64,000 nucleotides of DNA. It comes from Clostridia bacterium (GTDB lineage: Bacteria; Bacillota; Clostridia; UMGS1840; HGM11507). How positions within the stretch are numbered: position 1 is the first letter of the stretch; every line of letters begins with the position of its first letter. The translations under genes and the position numbers were made by a program. A model generated the notes under the pieces. The model saw only the letters and a list, made by a program, of their open reading frames with translations, did not search any database and was not told the origin of the DNA. This document shows, piece after piece, positions 25,421 to 34,770 of this stretch. The stretch lies in NCBI GenBank assembly GCA_017414505.1, contig JAFQLQ010000038.1:1-64000 (forward strand), written 5' to 3'.

Positions 25421-25449
25421 AAGGGACTGCAGCGTCGCTGCAGTCCCTT
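25421..25449. terminator. Terminator between the ferredoxin and tRNA methyltransferase genes
   Basis: A perfect 14-bp stem, AAGGGACTGCAGCG with CGCTGCAGTCCCTT, around one base, followed by TATTTT on the minus strand; it lies about 50 bp past the ferredoxin stop. Confidence 0.85.
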
Positions 25450-25498
25450 AAAATTTAATCTGCATTTTTTCGATGACGGAATATCCGCCCAACCGAAA

Positions 25499-25669
25499 TT
25501 ACGCCTGCTGAGGAGCGCCTACGGGACAAACACCTTCACAAGCTCCGCATTCGATGCAAGTATCTGCATCTACAACATATTTGCCGTCACCTTCGGAAAT
25601 TGCATTTACGGGACATTCTCCTACGCAAGCTCCGCAGCTGATGCAATCATCAGAAATATTATAAGCCAT
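25499..25669 (-). CDS. 2x[4Fe-4S] ferredoxin
   Basis: The 56-aa protein has two clostridial ferredoxin motifs, [16 protein letters not shown] and [15 protein letters not shown], each C-x2-C-x2-C-x3-C-P, so it should carry two 4Fe-4S clusters and act as a low-potential electron carrier in the cytoplasm. The start MAYNISDD has AGGAGG 8 nt upstream; a longer frame start has none. It is a single-gene unit. Confidence 0.96.
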   Translation of the reverse strand: MAYNISDDCISCGACVGECPVNAISEGDGKYVVDADTCIECGACEGVCPVGAPQQA

Positions 25670-25786
25670 TTTACAGCACCTCCTTAGTTTAATCCTTACA
25701 TGACGTGACCTACACTGCCACAAACATATAATAACATACTTTTTCCTATTTTTAAAGTACTTTTTGAAATTTTTTTAAAAATTTTT

Positions 25787-26647
25787 TTAATCTTCCAGTT
25801 TTTTAAGCTCCTGAAGCTCTTTATCGTCAATTTCTGCTTCTGCATTTTTGATGATTTTTATCTGTTTAACTTCATAACTGTTTACCGCTTCGGAATCCTT
25901 AAGAAGCACTCTTAAAGTCTGTCTTAGGGGATTTACATCAATAACGGTTCCCACTCCGTCGGGAGTTTTAACTATAGAACGGGCACGGGGCGTTTTTTTC
26001 CAGATTTCCTCGTAAGTTTCCTGTTCAAAATTAAGGCAGCACATAAGTCTTCCGCAGCTTCCTGAATTTTTATTGGAGTTTATGGAAAGATTCTGGTCTT
26101 TTGCCATTTTTATTGAAACAGGCTGAAAATCACCAAGAAATGTTGCACAGCAAAATTCTCTTCCGCATACACCAATGCCTTTTACAATTTTTGCTTCATC
26201 TCTTACACCAATCTGTCTTAACTCGATTCTTGTTTTAAAAACCGATGCAAGGTCTTTTACAAGCTCTCTGAAATCAACTCTGCCTTCAGCGGTGAAATAG
26301 AACAGAATTTTCCCTCTGTCAAAAGTATATTCCGCATCAAGCAGGTTCATCTCAAGCTTATGCTGATTAGCTTTGTCACGGCAAACCTCAAGAGCTTCTT
26401 TAGCCTTTTCCTTGTTTTCTTCAACAGTTTTTAAATCTGCTTCGGTTGCCACTCTCATAACAGGCTTAAGCGGAAAAACAACCTTATCCTCGGAAACCTC
26501 CTTGTTTGGAACAGCAACAAAGCCTATTTCAACGCCTCTTGCAGTTTCAACTATTACAAAGGTATCTTTATCTATTTTTTCTCCCTTGGGATCAAAATAA
26601 TATACTTTGCCGACTTTTTTAAATTTAACTCCAACAACCTCTACCAT
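25787..26647 (-). CDS. ricT: RicT/YaaT, PSP1-domain protein
   Basis: The 286-aa protein has a PSP1 C-terminal domain. The conserved cysteines lie in CGREFCCATFLGDF and SCGRLMCCLNFEQETY. In Bacillus, RicT forms the RicAFT complex that carries Fe-S clusters and supports RNase Y mRNA maturation, sporulation and competence. The start MVEVVGVKF has AAAGGA 8 nt upstream. It follows holB by 4 bp, the usual Firmicutes order. Confidence 0.93.
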   Translation of the reverse strand: MVEVVGVKFKKVGKVYYFDPKGEKIDKDTFVIVETARGVEIGFVAVPNKEVSEDKVVFPLKPVMRVATEADLKTVEENKEKAKEALEVCRDKANQHKLEMNLLDAEYTFDRGKILFYFTAEGRVDFRELVKDLASVFKTRIELRQIGVRDEAKIVKGIGVCGREFCCATFLGDFQPVSIKMAKDQNLSINSNKNSGSCGRLMCCLNFEQETYEEIWKKTPRARSIVKTPDGVGTVIDVNPLRQTLRVLLKDSEAVNSYEVKQIKIIKNAEAEIDDKELQELKKLED

Positions 26648-26651
26648 ATTT

Positions 26652-27664
26652 TCATCCTTTCTTTTTTGAAAGCTCATGAAGAGCAATCAGTTTATCTATG
26701 ACAACCAGCTTGTAATTTGCATTTCTTAAAATATATTCATTAAATTCTGCCAGTTCGTTTTGCATTTCGTATATTGAATTTATATCCATGCTTTCCGAAT
26801 TTCTGATAATCTCGTTTAAAAAATCAAGATTCATTATAAGCTCTTTGTGTCCTGATTTTACTTTGGCTAAATCGCTTAAATAATTGGAAAGCATAGAAAT
26901 TATTTCTGCATTTATACTTTTATTTTGTACTAAAATTTCTGCAAGCTCATTTATTGCTGTATCCGATTCTGCCAAAAGAAGATAAAAAAAAGCTTTAAGA
27001 ACCTTGCTTCTCAGCTCAAGTCCTGCTTCGTCCTCAATCAGTTCAACCGCTTTTTTTATACTTCCTCCGCAAATTTCAGATATAACTTTTTTATTGTTAA
27101 AATCGCTGTAGTTTTTTTCGGTAAATTGCAGAATTTCCGCAGGTTTTAACGCATCAAACCTTAAATTCACCGCTCTTGAAATGATAGTTGAAAGTATTTT
27201 GTTTATATTTGAGCACACCAGAATTATAACTGCGTATTCGGGAGGCTCTTCAAAAACCTTTAAAAGCGAATTCTGTGCTTCAACCGTCATTAATTCGGCG
27301 TTTTCAAGAATGTATATTTTTCTCTTTCCGTAAAAAGGCTTTAAATACACATCTTTTTTTAAACTCCTTATAGCTTCGACGCCAATTGTGGCTTTTTTTG
27401 TTCCATCCTCGTCTACAGTTAAATCCAGAACCTTTATATCGGGGTGAGAATTGCTTTTTATAAGATGGCAGGATTTGCATTCACCGCAGCTGTCATCAGT
27501 AAAATTTTCACACATAATGCCCATAGAAAAAGCTTTGGCAACTGTTGTTTTCCAACACCGTCAATTCCGCTCATAATATATGCGTGACTTATTTTACCGT
27601 TTTTAATTACAGTTTTTAAAGCATTCTGATTTTTTTCATTCCCTATTATATCTTTAAAAAACAT
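26652..27664 (-). CDS. holB: DNA polymerase III delta' subunit, frameshifted in the P-loop
   Basis: The first frame gives MFFKDIIGNEKNQNALKTVI and the Walker A lead GIDGVGK, then goes out of frame. The neighbouring frame continues as TTVAKAFSMG, the zinc-binding CGECKSC, LKPFYGKRKIYILENAE and NSLLKVFEEPP (sensor region) to a stop at 26652. One extra A in the A4 run at 27548-27551 would restore GKTTVAK and a ~338-aa protein of normal length. The clamp loader is essential, so a sequencing error is the simplest reading. The start has GAGAGG 6 nt upstream. ricT follows by 4 bp. Confidence 0.85.
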
Positions 27665-27722
27665 TTCCAACCTCTCATATTATAACTCTTTTTTTGTGAT
27701 TTTTCAAGTGCAGAAATTTTTA

Positions 27723-27750
27723 TTGACTTTATTTTCAGTTATGATAAAAT
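27723..27750 (+). promoter_or_regulatory. Sigma-A-like promoter of the plus-strand membrane protein
   Basis: TTGACT (27723-27728), 16-bp spacer, TAAAAT (27745-27750), 16 bp before the chosen ATG. Confidence 0.5.
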
Positions 27751-27766
27751 AAAAATGGTGATTAAA

Positions 27767-28387
27767 ATGACAAATTATATAATTTCTGTTTACACTTTTT
27801 TTCTGATATTTGCAATTGCATATTTTTTACCAAAATACAATGATATTCTGTTTATGGTACAGCTGGATAAAAATCTATCCGGAGAAGAACCTTTTTTCGG
27901 AATTGTATGCCGTTTCAGAGAACGTTGTTTCTCCTGTGCAGTGCTTCTTTGTGCGGTTTGTCCCACTCTTGAAAGTATTATCACTTTACAGATGCCTTAT
28001 TTCTTTATTTCTGCGGGATTATCGCTGTATTTATTTATTGTTTTCGCTTTATATCTTACTTCTTCAAGAGAAGTTTTAAAAGAAAGACTTGCGTATTCAC
28101 CGGAAACCGACATTCGGGAAAAAACAGAAAAAAAGCCATTGTGTGAATTTTATCACTATATACTTCACATTTCGATAGTTATAAAGTTAATTCACTTTAC
28201 ATTAACGCTTCCGTATGATTACATCAGTATTTCTATGCTTGAATACCCGGTTTTCTCGGTAATAACAATAATTCTTGCCCTGATTACAGACAGAAAATTC
28301 AAAAAACAAAGTCTGATTATATATTTTACATCACTTTTTATAATTACTGCATTTTCTGTTATTCAGCAGACATTTTTATCGGCATAA
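27767..28387 (+). CDS. Hypothetical membrane protein
   Basis: The 206-aa protein has about six hydrophobic segments (residues 3-23, 50-70, 76-98, 132-155, 162-182, 187-203) and a charged loop near 100-130 (SSREVLKERLAYSPETD). I do not recognise a family. The start at 27767 has GGTGAT upstream; an ATG four codons earlier has no site. It is divergent from holB and overlaps the end of gatD by 12 bp tail to tail, without a terminator between them. Confidence 0.65.
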   Translation: MTNYIISVYTFFLIFAIAYFLPKYNDILFMVQLDKNLSGEEPFFGIVCRFRERCFSCAVLLCAVCPTLESIITLQMPYFFISAGLSLYLFIVFALYLTSSREVLKERLAYSPETDIREKTEKKPLCEFYHYILHISIVIKLIHFTLTLPYDYISISMLEYPVFSVITIILALITDRKFKKQSLIIYFTSLFIITAFSVIQQTFLSA

Positions 28388-29092
28388 GTCAACAATATAC
28401 TGTTTTGCACGCTCCTCACAGCTATCGTCAAGAGGAGCTAATTTTATATCTTCTCCATATTTTCTCTTAAGAGCACGAAGAATTATCTCATCGGCAAGCT
28501 CGGGATTTTTAGGAAGCAGTGCACCGTGAAGATAGGTTCCGAAAAGATTTTTGTAAACAACTCCCTCTTTTTTATCCTCTCCGTTGTTACCGTTTCCGCA
28601 AACAACAGTACCTAAAGGAGCGTTGTTTTCTATATAAGTTCTTCCGCTGTGATTTTCAAATCCAACAATTTTTCCAAAATCGGTTTCAGCAACAACATTT
28701 CCGGTAAAACGTTTGCTTCCCTGCTCTGAGTGCATATTTAAAACGCCAAGACCTTTTTCTTTTTTACCGTTTAAAAAAAGTGATTCTCCAAGCATTTCAA
28801 ATCCGCCGCAAACAGCCAGAACAACACCGGAAGATTCCACATAGCTTTTTAAATCAGCACTTACATTCTGCAGTTTTTTCAAAACAGTAAGCAATTCCTT
28901 TTCCGAACCGCCGCCAATTACTGCTATATCAATACTGTTAAAATCTATCTCATCATTTTCGGAAATTTCAATTACATTAACTTCCATATTACGCCATTCA
29001 ACACGTTTTTTCAGCGCTGTGACATTGCCTTTATCACCATATAAATTAAGAAGCTCGGGATAAAAATGCCCGATATTTAATGTATAGCTCAT
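28376..29092 (-). CDS. gatD: Lipid II isoglutaminyl synthase, glutaminase subunit
   Basis: The 238-aa class I glutamine amidotransferase has the nucleophile motif VVLAVCGGFEMLGESL (Cys about 95) and the catalytic His in LFGTYLHGALLPKNPE. GatD supplies ammonia to MurT, which amidates the D-Glu of lipid II to isoglutamine on the inner face of the membrane. murT lies 2 bp upstream. Confidence 0.94.
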   Translation of the reverse strand: MSYTLNIGHFYPELLNLYGDKGNVTALKKRVEWRNMEVNVIEISENDEIDFNSIDIAVIGGGSEKELLTVLKKLQNVSADLKSYVESSGVVLAVCGGFEMLGESLFLNGKKEKGLGVLNMHSEQGSKRFTGNVVAETDFGKIVGFENHSGRTYIENNAPLGTVVCGNGNNGEDKKEGVVYKNLFGTYLHGALLPKNPELADEIILRALKRKYGEDIKLAPLDDSCEERAKQYIVDLCR

Positions 29093-29094
29093 TT

Positions 29095-30441
29095 TTATCC
29101 TTCCTTTCTGTATTCTTTTTCAAGTTCTTTTAAAATGTTCTGTGCTTCAAATATAACTGTGTAATTTACAAGAAGATAAAGAATTTCGCCGTCTTTCTGA
29201 AGCATTTCCTTAATGGCGGTTTTCAAGTCATTATAAACCTTGCCTTCTTTATTTATATCTGCATATTTAAAGCGTACTTCAAGGTCGTATTTTCTTATTC
29301 CGAGATATGCAATCTTTCCTACTTTACAATCACTCAGCTTTTCAAAATCCACATCCCATATCCAGGAAACATCTTTTCCGTCTCCGGGGTTATCGTTTAT
29401 GGCAACTATAATATCCTTTTTCTTATCATCCGCAAGAACTGTAAAAATTGCCTGGTTAAATCCTGCAGGATTTTTTGCAAGATTAAGAATAACCGGTTTA
29501 CCCAAATCGAATTTTTCCATTCTGCCAATCTGAGGCTTATAGTCGGATAAAATTTCGTTGATATCGGATAAATCCACATTTATTTGCTCAGAAACCGCAA
29601 GTGCGGCAAGAATGTTATAAATATTGTAAAATCCACGATATGCAACATTTATTCTGTTCTTTTTATTGACAGTAAATTTAAGACCGTCAGAAATATCAAT
29701 TCCGGTAGCTTCAACACTTATTTCCGGACGCTTGAAATCACATCCCGGACATTTATAGCTTCCAAGCTGACTGTAATGATAATACTCATATTCAAGCGGT
29801 TTTCCGCAGTATTTACAGAATTGACCTTCTTTAGCTTCGTCAAGATTTATATCTGCATTTTCACTGATACCGAAGGCAATAACTTTTTTTCCGTAATCCT
29901 TGGCAATAGCTGCACAAACAGGATCATCACCGTTTATTATAAGGGTAGTATCCTTTGTTAAATCCAAAGCTTCTTTAAGGAATCCTGCTGTCATTTCAAT
30001 TTCACCGTAGCGGTCAAGCTGATCACGGAATAAATTTGTAATAAGCATAACATCCGGATTAAGGTGTTTGAAAATATGCCTTGCAGAAGCTTCATCAATT
30101 TCAAGAGTGGCATAATCTGCATTTATTTTGCCAAAAAATCCCGTTTTTTCAATAAAAGCGGTAACTGTACCCGGAAGCATATTCGCACCAATTTTATTAC
30201 AAACAACACTGTAGCCTTTTTTCTCAAGAATTGAGCAAATCATATTATTTGTAGTGGTTTTTCCGTTGGTGCCGCAAACTGCGATAATTTGTTTTTTTAC
30301 TTTTTTTGACAGAATTTTCAATATATCAGGGCAAATTTTCATGGCAATTTCCCCGGGGCCCGAAGAGCTTTTTTTACCTGCCATACGTCCTGCAATTATA
30401 AGCATTTTACAAGCCCATACAGCTAATAAAAATCTTATCAT
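29095..30441 (-). CDS. murT: Lipid II isoglutaminyl synthase, Mur ligase-like subunit
   Basis: The 448-aa protein has a Mur-ligase ATP site (AVCGTNGKTTTNNMI), the motif ITNLFRDQLDRYGE, an inserted zinc ribbon with CKYCGKPLEY and CPGCDFKR, and a C-terminal DUF1727 domain (FDLGKPVILNLAKNPAGFNQ). With GatD it amidates peptidoglycan precursors. It starts on the base after the gpsA stop, so the two are translationally linked. Confidence 0.95.
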   Translation of the reverse strand: MIRFLLAVWACKMLIIAGRMAGKKSSSGPGEIAMKICPDILKILSKKVKKQIIAVCGTNGKTTTNNMICSILEKKGYSVVCNKIGANMLPGTVTAFIEKTGFFGKINADYATLEIDEASARHIFKHLNPDVMLITNLFRDQLDRYGEIEMTAGFLKEALDLTKDTTLIINGDDPVCAAIAKDYGKKVIAFGISENADINLDEAKEGQFCKYCGKPLEYEYYHYSQLGSYKCPGCDFKRPEISVEATGIDISDGLKFTVNKKNRINVAYRGFYNIYNILAALAVSEQINVDLSDINEILSDYKPQIGRMEKFDLGKPVILNLAKNPAGFNQAIFTVLADDKKKDIIVAINDNPGDGKDVSWIWDVDFEKLSDCKVGKIAYLGIRKYDLEVRFKYADINKEGKVYNDLKTAIKEMLQKDGEILYLLVNYTVIFEAQNILKELEKEYRKEG

Positions 30442-31440
30442 TTAGTCCATCTCCTCAGCTTTTTTATCTCGTAACATCAAATTTGTCATAGAGTTTGCAA
30501 TATCACATCCGCCGTACAGAACATTATAAGCTTCTTCAACAATCGGCATTTCAACACCGTATTTTTCAGCCAGCTTATATGCACTTTTACAGGTTACAAT
30601 CCCCTCAACGACCATTCCTATTTTATTAATGGCTTCACGAACCGGCATTCCGTTTCCTATAAGAATACCACAGCGACGGTTTCTCGAGTGCATACTTGTG
30701 CAGGTAACAATAAGGTCACCCATACCGGTAAGCCCGAAAAAGGTTTCTCTTTTTCCGCCCATTTTTTCACCAAGACGAACAATTTCTGCCATTCCCCTTG
30801 TCATAATAGCGGCTTTTATGTTATCGCCGTAGCCAAGTCCGTCCGACACGCCTGCACAAAGCGAAATAACATTTTTAAGTGCTCCGCCAAGCTCCACACC
30901 AATTATATCATTACTTGTATAAACACGGAAATAATCGCACATAAACACATCCTGAACAATATTTGCAACTTCTTCATTTTCAGATGCGGCAACTATGGTT
31001 GTAGGCAGTTTCCTGCCTACCTCCTCGGCGTGAGATGGGCCGGAAAGCATGCAAAGCTTAATATCACTGCCAAGCTCTCTTTTTATTACATCAGATAAAA
31101 AGGACAATGTTTTTTCTTCAAAGCCTTTTGCAAGATTAACAACAATCTGATTTTTATTGAAACTGTTTTTTATACCCGAAACAGTTGAAGCAACTGCAAA
31201 AGACGGAACGGCAATTACAATAACATCCTTATCTTTTACAGCTTCTTCGGTATCCATTGTATATTTAATAGTTTTAGGAAGCTTCACATCCGGAAGAAAT
31301 TTTTTATGAACGTGTTGTTCAGAAAGCATTTCATATTCCAGCTTATCAAAGCACCATACAGTAACATTATTCCCTTTACCGGCAAGCAAAGCGGAAATCG
31401 CACATCCCCAGCTGCCCGAACCAAGTATACATATATTCAT
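30442..31440 (-). CDS. gpsA: Glycerol-3-phosphate dehydrogenase [NAD(P)+]
   Basis: The 332-aa protein has the NAD-binding ILGSGSWGCAISALLAGKG, the motif MLSGPSHAEEV and GVELGGALKNVISLCAGVSDGLG of GpsA. It reduces dihydroxyacetone phosphate to sn-glycerol 3-phosphate for phospholipid synthesis. The start at 31440 (MNICILG) is an ATG; a TTG two codons earlier is less likely. It follows plsY by 18 bp, the usual pair. Confidence 0.95.
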   Translation of the reverse strand: MNICILGSGSWGCAISALLAGKGNNVTVWCFDKLEYEMLSEQHVHKKFLPDVKLPKTIKYTMDTEEAVKDKDVIVIAVPSFAVASTVSGIKNSFNKNQIVVNLAKGFEEKTLSFLSDVIKRELGSDIKLCMLSGPSHAEEVGRKLPTTIVAASENEEVANIVQDVFMCDYFRVYTSNDIIGVELGGALKNVISLCAGVSDGLGYGDNIKAAIMTRGMAEIVRLGEKMGGKRETFFGLTGMGDLIVTCTSMHSRNRRCGILIGNGMPVREAINKIGMVVEGIVTCKSAYKLAEKYGVEMPIVEEAYNVLYGGCDIANSMTNLMLRDKKAEEMD

Positions 31441-31458
31441 GGACAAACCGCCTTTCAG

Positions 31459-32073
31459 TTATTTTTTCTGTCCTATCTTGTTTTCTGTTCCGTTTATCAG
31501 TCTTTTTATATTGGTTTTATGCTTAACAATGGCAATAACAGCCAGAAATGTTATATAGCAAACCTTGGCAGGATTGGCACCGGGCAGTACAAAAACCGCA
31601 ACCGCATTTGCCGCACAGCCAAGAACCGAACCAAGTGATACATATCTCGTTATTATAACAACAATAAAAAATACAATAAGTGCAACAACTGCACCTCTCC
31701 AGTCAATCATAAATGACAATGCAAGCGAGGTAAGAATACCTTTTCCGCCTCTGAAGCCGAAAAACACAGGGAAATTATGCCCCATAACAGCCGCAAAACC
31801 GGATAAATAAGCAAACCATATTCCCCATCCGTGAGCATCACCGATTTTTTCAGCTACCCAGAATGCAGCAACTCCCTTTAGCATATCACAAACAACAACA
31901 ACTGCCGCAGGAAGTTTTCCAAGAACACGCAAAACATTTGTTGCACCGGCATTTCCGGAACCGTAATCCCTTACATCCTTTTTATAGAATATTTTACCTA
32001 TCAAAACTGCAAAGTTAATGCTTCCGAAAAGATACCCCATTATTCCGGAAATAAGCAATAATAAAATTTTCAT
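31459..32073 (-). CDS. plsY: Glycerol-3-phosphate acyltransferase PlsY
   Basis: The 204-aa membrane protein has about six hydrophobic segments and the PlsY motifs DVRDYGSGNAGATNVLRVLG, GHNFPVFFGFRGGKGILT and a later basic loop. It moves acyl groups from acyl phosphate to glycerol 3-phosphate. The ATG at 32073 has GGTG 8 nt upstream. It is the first gene of plsY-gpsA-murT-gatD and has a good promoter. Confidence 0.95.
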   Translation of the reverse strand: MKILLLLISGIMGYLFGSINFAVLIGKIFYKKDVRDYGSGNAGATNVLRVLGKLPAAVVVVCDMLKGVAAFWVAEKIGDAHGWGIWFAYLSGFAAVMGHNFPVFFGFRGGKGILTSLALSFMIDWRGAVVALIVFFIVVIITRYVSLGSVLGCAANAVAVFVLPGANPAKVCYITFLAVIAIVKHKTNIKRLINGTENKIGQKK

Positions 32074-32108
32074 ACAATTCACCGCTTTATATTAATATAT
32101 CAACTTAC

Positions 32109-32137
32109 ATTATAACATATAACATCAAATTTCTCAA
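32109..32137 (-). promoter_or_regulatory. Sigma-A promoter of plsY-gpsA-murT-gatD
   Basis: On the minus strand TTGAGA (32137-32132), 17-bp spacer, TATAAT (32114-32109), 35 bp before the plsY ATG. Confidence 0.7.
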
Positions 32138-32142
32138 TAGTT

Positions 32143-32682
32143 TTATTTCATATTTTTCATTATATATACTTTCTGTAAAGCGATAACCGTTTTTGCGTCC
32201 TTGATTTCCCCGTTATCAATCATTTTTATTAAATCTTCCAGCTTGTATTTTTCAACAGAAAGGCGTTCGTCGGAGTCAAAATGAGTTTCTCCGGCAGTTA
32301 AACCCTCTGCAAGATAAAGATGAAGCTTTTCAGAACAAAAGCCCGGAGTGGCATAATAGTGCCCGAGATAAGTATATTTTTCTGCGGTAAATCCGGTTTC
32401 CTCCGATAATTCTCGCTTGCCGCATTCAAAGTGGTCTTCTCCATATTCAAGCTTTCCTGCAGGAATTTCAAGAATTATTTCTTCAAACGGCTTACGGTAC
32501 TGGCGAACCATATAAACATACCCGTCCTTATCATACGCAACAATTCCCACTCCCCCGGGATGATACACAAGCTCTCTTGTTGAAGTAACTCCGTTTTCCA
32601 GAAGCACCTCATCACGGCACACTCTTATAACTCTGCCTTTAAATATTTCCTCAGTTTTTATAGTTTTTTCGCTGTATTCCAT
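32143..32682 (-). CDS. NUDIX hydrolase, ADP-ribose pyrophosphatase type
   Basis: The 179-aa protein has the Nudix box in GKLEYGEDHFECGKRELSEETGF (G-x5-E-x7-R-E-x2-E-E-x-G) and the NudF-type context VRQYRKPFEEIILEIPAGK. It would hydrolyse ADP-ribose or related nucleotide sugars. The start MEYSEKT has AGAGTG upstream and gives the normal family length; a longer frame adds 22 residues without a clear site. Confidence 0.92.
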   Translation of the reverse strand: MEYSEKTIKTEEIFKGRVIRVCRDEVLLENGVTSTRELVYHPGGVGIVAYDKDGYVYMVRQYRKPFEEIILEIPAGKLEYGEDHFECGKRELSEETGFTAEKYTYLGHYYATPGFCSEKLHLYLAEGLTAGETHFDSDERLSVEKYKLEDLIKMIDNGEIKDAKTVIALQKVYIMKNMK

Positions 32683-32789
32683 ATTTTTCACTCTTTTCAA
32701 TTTTTTAGTTATTATAGCAAAATTACCCGTTAAAGTCAATGTAAACACTTTTACTTTTAAAATATTTTTTGCTTTTTTTAAAATATATA

Positions 32790-32818
32790 TTGCAATTTTT
32801 TCAAAAATTTGTTATAAT
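32790..32818 (+). promoter_or_regulatory. Sigma-A promoter of tRNA-Thr
   Basis: TTGCAA (32790-32795), 17-bp spacer, TATAAT (32813-32818), 10 bp before the tRNA. Confidence 0.75.
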
Positions 32819-32828
32819 ATATCAGTAT

Positions 32829-32904
32829 GCTGGTGTAGCTCAGTTGGTAGAGCAGCGCATTCGTAATGCGCAGGTCACGTGTTCGAGTCACGCTACCAGC
32901 TCCA
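32829..32904 (+). tRNA. tRNA-Thr (anticodon CGT)
   Basis: A complete cloverleaf of 76 nt with the 3' CCA encoded. The acceptor arm is GCTGGTG with TACCAGC, the D-loop has AGCTCAGTTGGTAGAGC, the anticodon stem GCGCA closes a loop with CGT at 32862-32864, and the T-loop has GTTCGAGTC. It is a single-gene unit with its own promoter and terminator. Confidence 0.97.
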
Positions 32905-32907
32905 AAA

Positions 32908-32939
32908 AAAGAGATTGTATTTCGGTACAGTCTCTTTTT
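32908..32939 (+). terminator. Terminator of tRNA-Thr
   Basis: AAAGAGATTGT pairs with ACAGTCTCTTT (one G-T pair) around 8 nt, followed by TTTT. Confidence 0.85.
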
Positions 32940-32982
32940 ATTTACATCAAAAAACTGACACCGATTAACGAGGGGCTTATTA

Positions 32983-33747
32983 TTAAGCATTTATACAATA
33001 TTTATTAATATTATCCAAACTGATTTTTAAGCTTTCAAAAGGATTTCTTCTGCAAATATCCTGCTCAACAGCAGCATATTTTACATTATTTTTTATACAG
33101 GCATCGTAAATAGCTTTGTAATCCATATTCCCCTCAAAAATTTCAGCCATTACCATTTCGCTTTTGATTACTGTCATATCTTTAAAATGTACTATATCAA
33201 ATCTGTTGGCATATTTTTCTATATACTGCACAGGACTTGCACCGCCTGCCTGTATCCAGTAAAAATCTGCAGTTATACCTACTTTTTCAGGAGTTGTTTT
33301 ATTTATTATGTATTCAAATCCATTTAAATCTCCGTCTATTTTTTCGAACTCAAAATTGTGGTTGTGATACATAAATTTCAATCCTACATCATATATTTCG
33401 TCAACCGCTCTTGAAATTGAATTCAAGAAAGCATCATACCCCTCTTTTCCTGCGCGGAATTCAGGATTCATAGCTCCCAAACCAATATAATCACAATTCC
33501 ATAATTTGTGCTCTGCAATTAAATTTTTAGTATCATTTACAATTCTGTCATACGGCATATGAGTTAAACAAATTTCCAGTTCATTTTCTTTAACTATTTC
33601 ATTCAACACATTGGGTTCTATCGGCCCGAAACCCGAAACCTGAATACTGTTATACCCCATATCCTTAATTTTCTTTAACGATTCTCTTATATCCTGCTCA
33701 GTTCTTACAAAATCTCTGATAGTATATAATTGTGCTGCAATTTGCAT
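32983..33747 (-). CDS. Sugar phosphate isomerase/epimerase (xylose isomerase-like TIM barrel)
   Basis: The 254-aa protein is an AP-endonuclease-2/xylose-isomerase-like TIM barrel. The N-terminus AAQLYTIRDFVRTEQDI and motifs LTHMPYDRI, FMYHNHNFEFEK and ITADFYWIQAGG carry the metal ligands of the family. It probably epimerises or isomerises a sugar or inositol derivative. It is next to a Gfo/Idh/MocA gene, a pairing typical of such pathways. A palindrome ACACTA...TAGTGT (33767-33787) upstream may be a regulator site. Confidence 0.88.
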   Translation of the reverse strand: MQIAAQLYTIRDFVRTEQDIRESLKKIKDMGYNSIQVSGFGPIEPNVLNEIVKENELEICLTHMPYDRIVNDTKNLIAEHKLWNCDYIGLGAMNPEFRAGKEGYDAFLNSISRAVDEIYDVGLKFMYHNHNFEFEKIDGDLNGFEYIINKTTPEKVGITADFYWIQAGGASPVQYIEKYANRFDIVHFKDMTVIKSEMVMAEIFEGNMDYKAIYDACIKNNVKYAAVEQDICRRNPFESLKISLDNINKYCINA

Positions 33748-33882
33748 TGAAAAATCCTCCTTTTTAACACTATGATAATATTAGTGTAACACCTAGTATA
33801 ATTTTTCACAATTGCAATTTTTGGGTAAAACATTGTAAATATTGCGATACGCAAATTAATAATAAGATATTCACTTCAAAAT

Positions 33883-34770
33883 TTATATTTCAGGAATCTC
33901 TATTTTTACCTCTTCGTTACTCTCAAACGCTTTCACCGTTGCTTCCAGTATATATACAGGAGCAATGTATTCTTTTGTTGTTTTATCCGCTTTGCCTGTT
34001 TTTATAACATTGTAAAATGTTTTAAGCTCCGGCATATAAAAGTCGTCCTGCAGTTTGACTGCTACCGATTCGGCTTCAAAATTATCGGTATAGACAGCTA
34101 CGGTATATCCTCCGCCGTAAAATGCGCTGACATCGTAGTTTTCATAGCTGTATATTGCGTGAACTCCGTTTGCAGTTTTCATTGCGCGTACACTTTTAAT
34201 TTCATATCCGAAAATTGTTGTAAGCATAGCAACAAGGTGCTGTGTATAGAACCAGAATCCGCCGTAAGGACTATCCATGATTACAGGGGCAGAAATGTGT
34301 GCTCCTGTTAAAGTTTCACTGTATTCTTTAACAATTTCTCTGCACTGTAACACGCCTTCGGCAAATTCCAGAGATGAGCCTCCGCTTAAGACAGCTTTGT
34401 GTTTTTTTGCCAGTTCAACCAGCTTTAAAACCTCTTCAACACTTCTGGTTATAGGCTTATCTATCCATACAGGAATTCCTTTTTTTATGTAATTTTCGGC
34501 ATATTTTAAATGATTTGCACCGTCTCTTGCCGTAACCATAACGGCATCCGCTTCTTCTAAAAAAGCGTCCTTATCATCAGCAAAAACGGGACAGGCACTT
34601 TTTTCGGCAATAACTTCCATGCCCTTTTCAACACCCTGTACTCCGGGTTCTCCGAAAACGCCTAAAAGCTCAACATCTTCAAATATTTTATTGCCGTCTT
34701 TCGGTGCGAAAACTCTCGCAAAATCCCAGGAATGGCTGTTTTCACAACCTAATATAGCAAGCTTTATCAT
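33883..34770 (-). CDS. Gfo/Idh/MocA family oxidoreductase
   Basis: The 295-aa protein has the N-terminal Rossmann fold (LAILGCENSHSWDFA, less canonical than GxGxxG), the family motif IKKGIPVWIDKPITRSVEE with the EKP-type lysine in DKP form, and a C-terminal alpha/beta domain. Such enzymes oxidise sugars or inositols with NAD(P). It is shorter than the usual 330-400 aa. It is divergent from the GH31 gene and near the TIM-barrel epimerase; all probably serve one sugar pathway. Confidence 0.85.
   Translation of the reverse strand: MIKLAILGCENSHSWDFARVFAPKDGNKIFEDVELLGVFGEPGVQGVEKGMEVIAEKSACPVFADDKDAFLEEADAVMVTARDGANHLKYAENYIKKGIPVWIDKPITRSVEEVLKLVELAKKHKAVLSGGSSLEFAEGVLQCREIVKEYSETLTGAHISAPVIMDSPYGGFWFYTQHLVAMLTTIFGYEIKSVRAMKTANGVHAIYSYENYDVSAFYGGGYTVAVYTDNFEAESVAVKLQDDFYMPELKTFYNVIKTGKADKTTKEYIAPVYILEATVKAFESNEEVKIEIPEI

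Noticed and set aside
27540-27664. Programmed ribosomal frameshift in holB
   Set aside because: The A4 run is short and no typical slippery heptamer, stem-loop or internal Shine-Dalgarno stimulator was found; a missing base is simpler.
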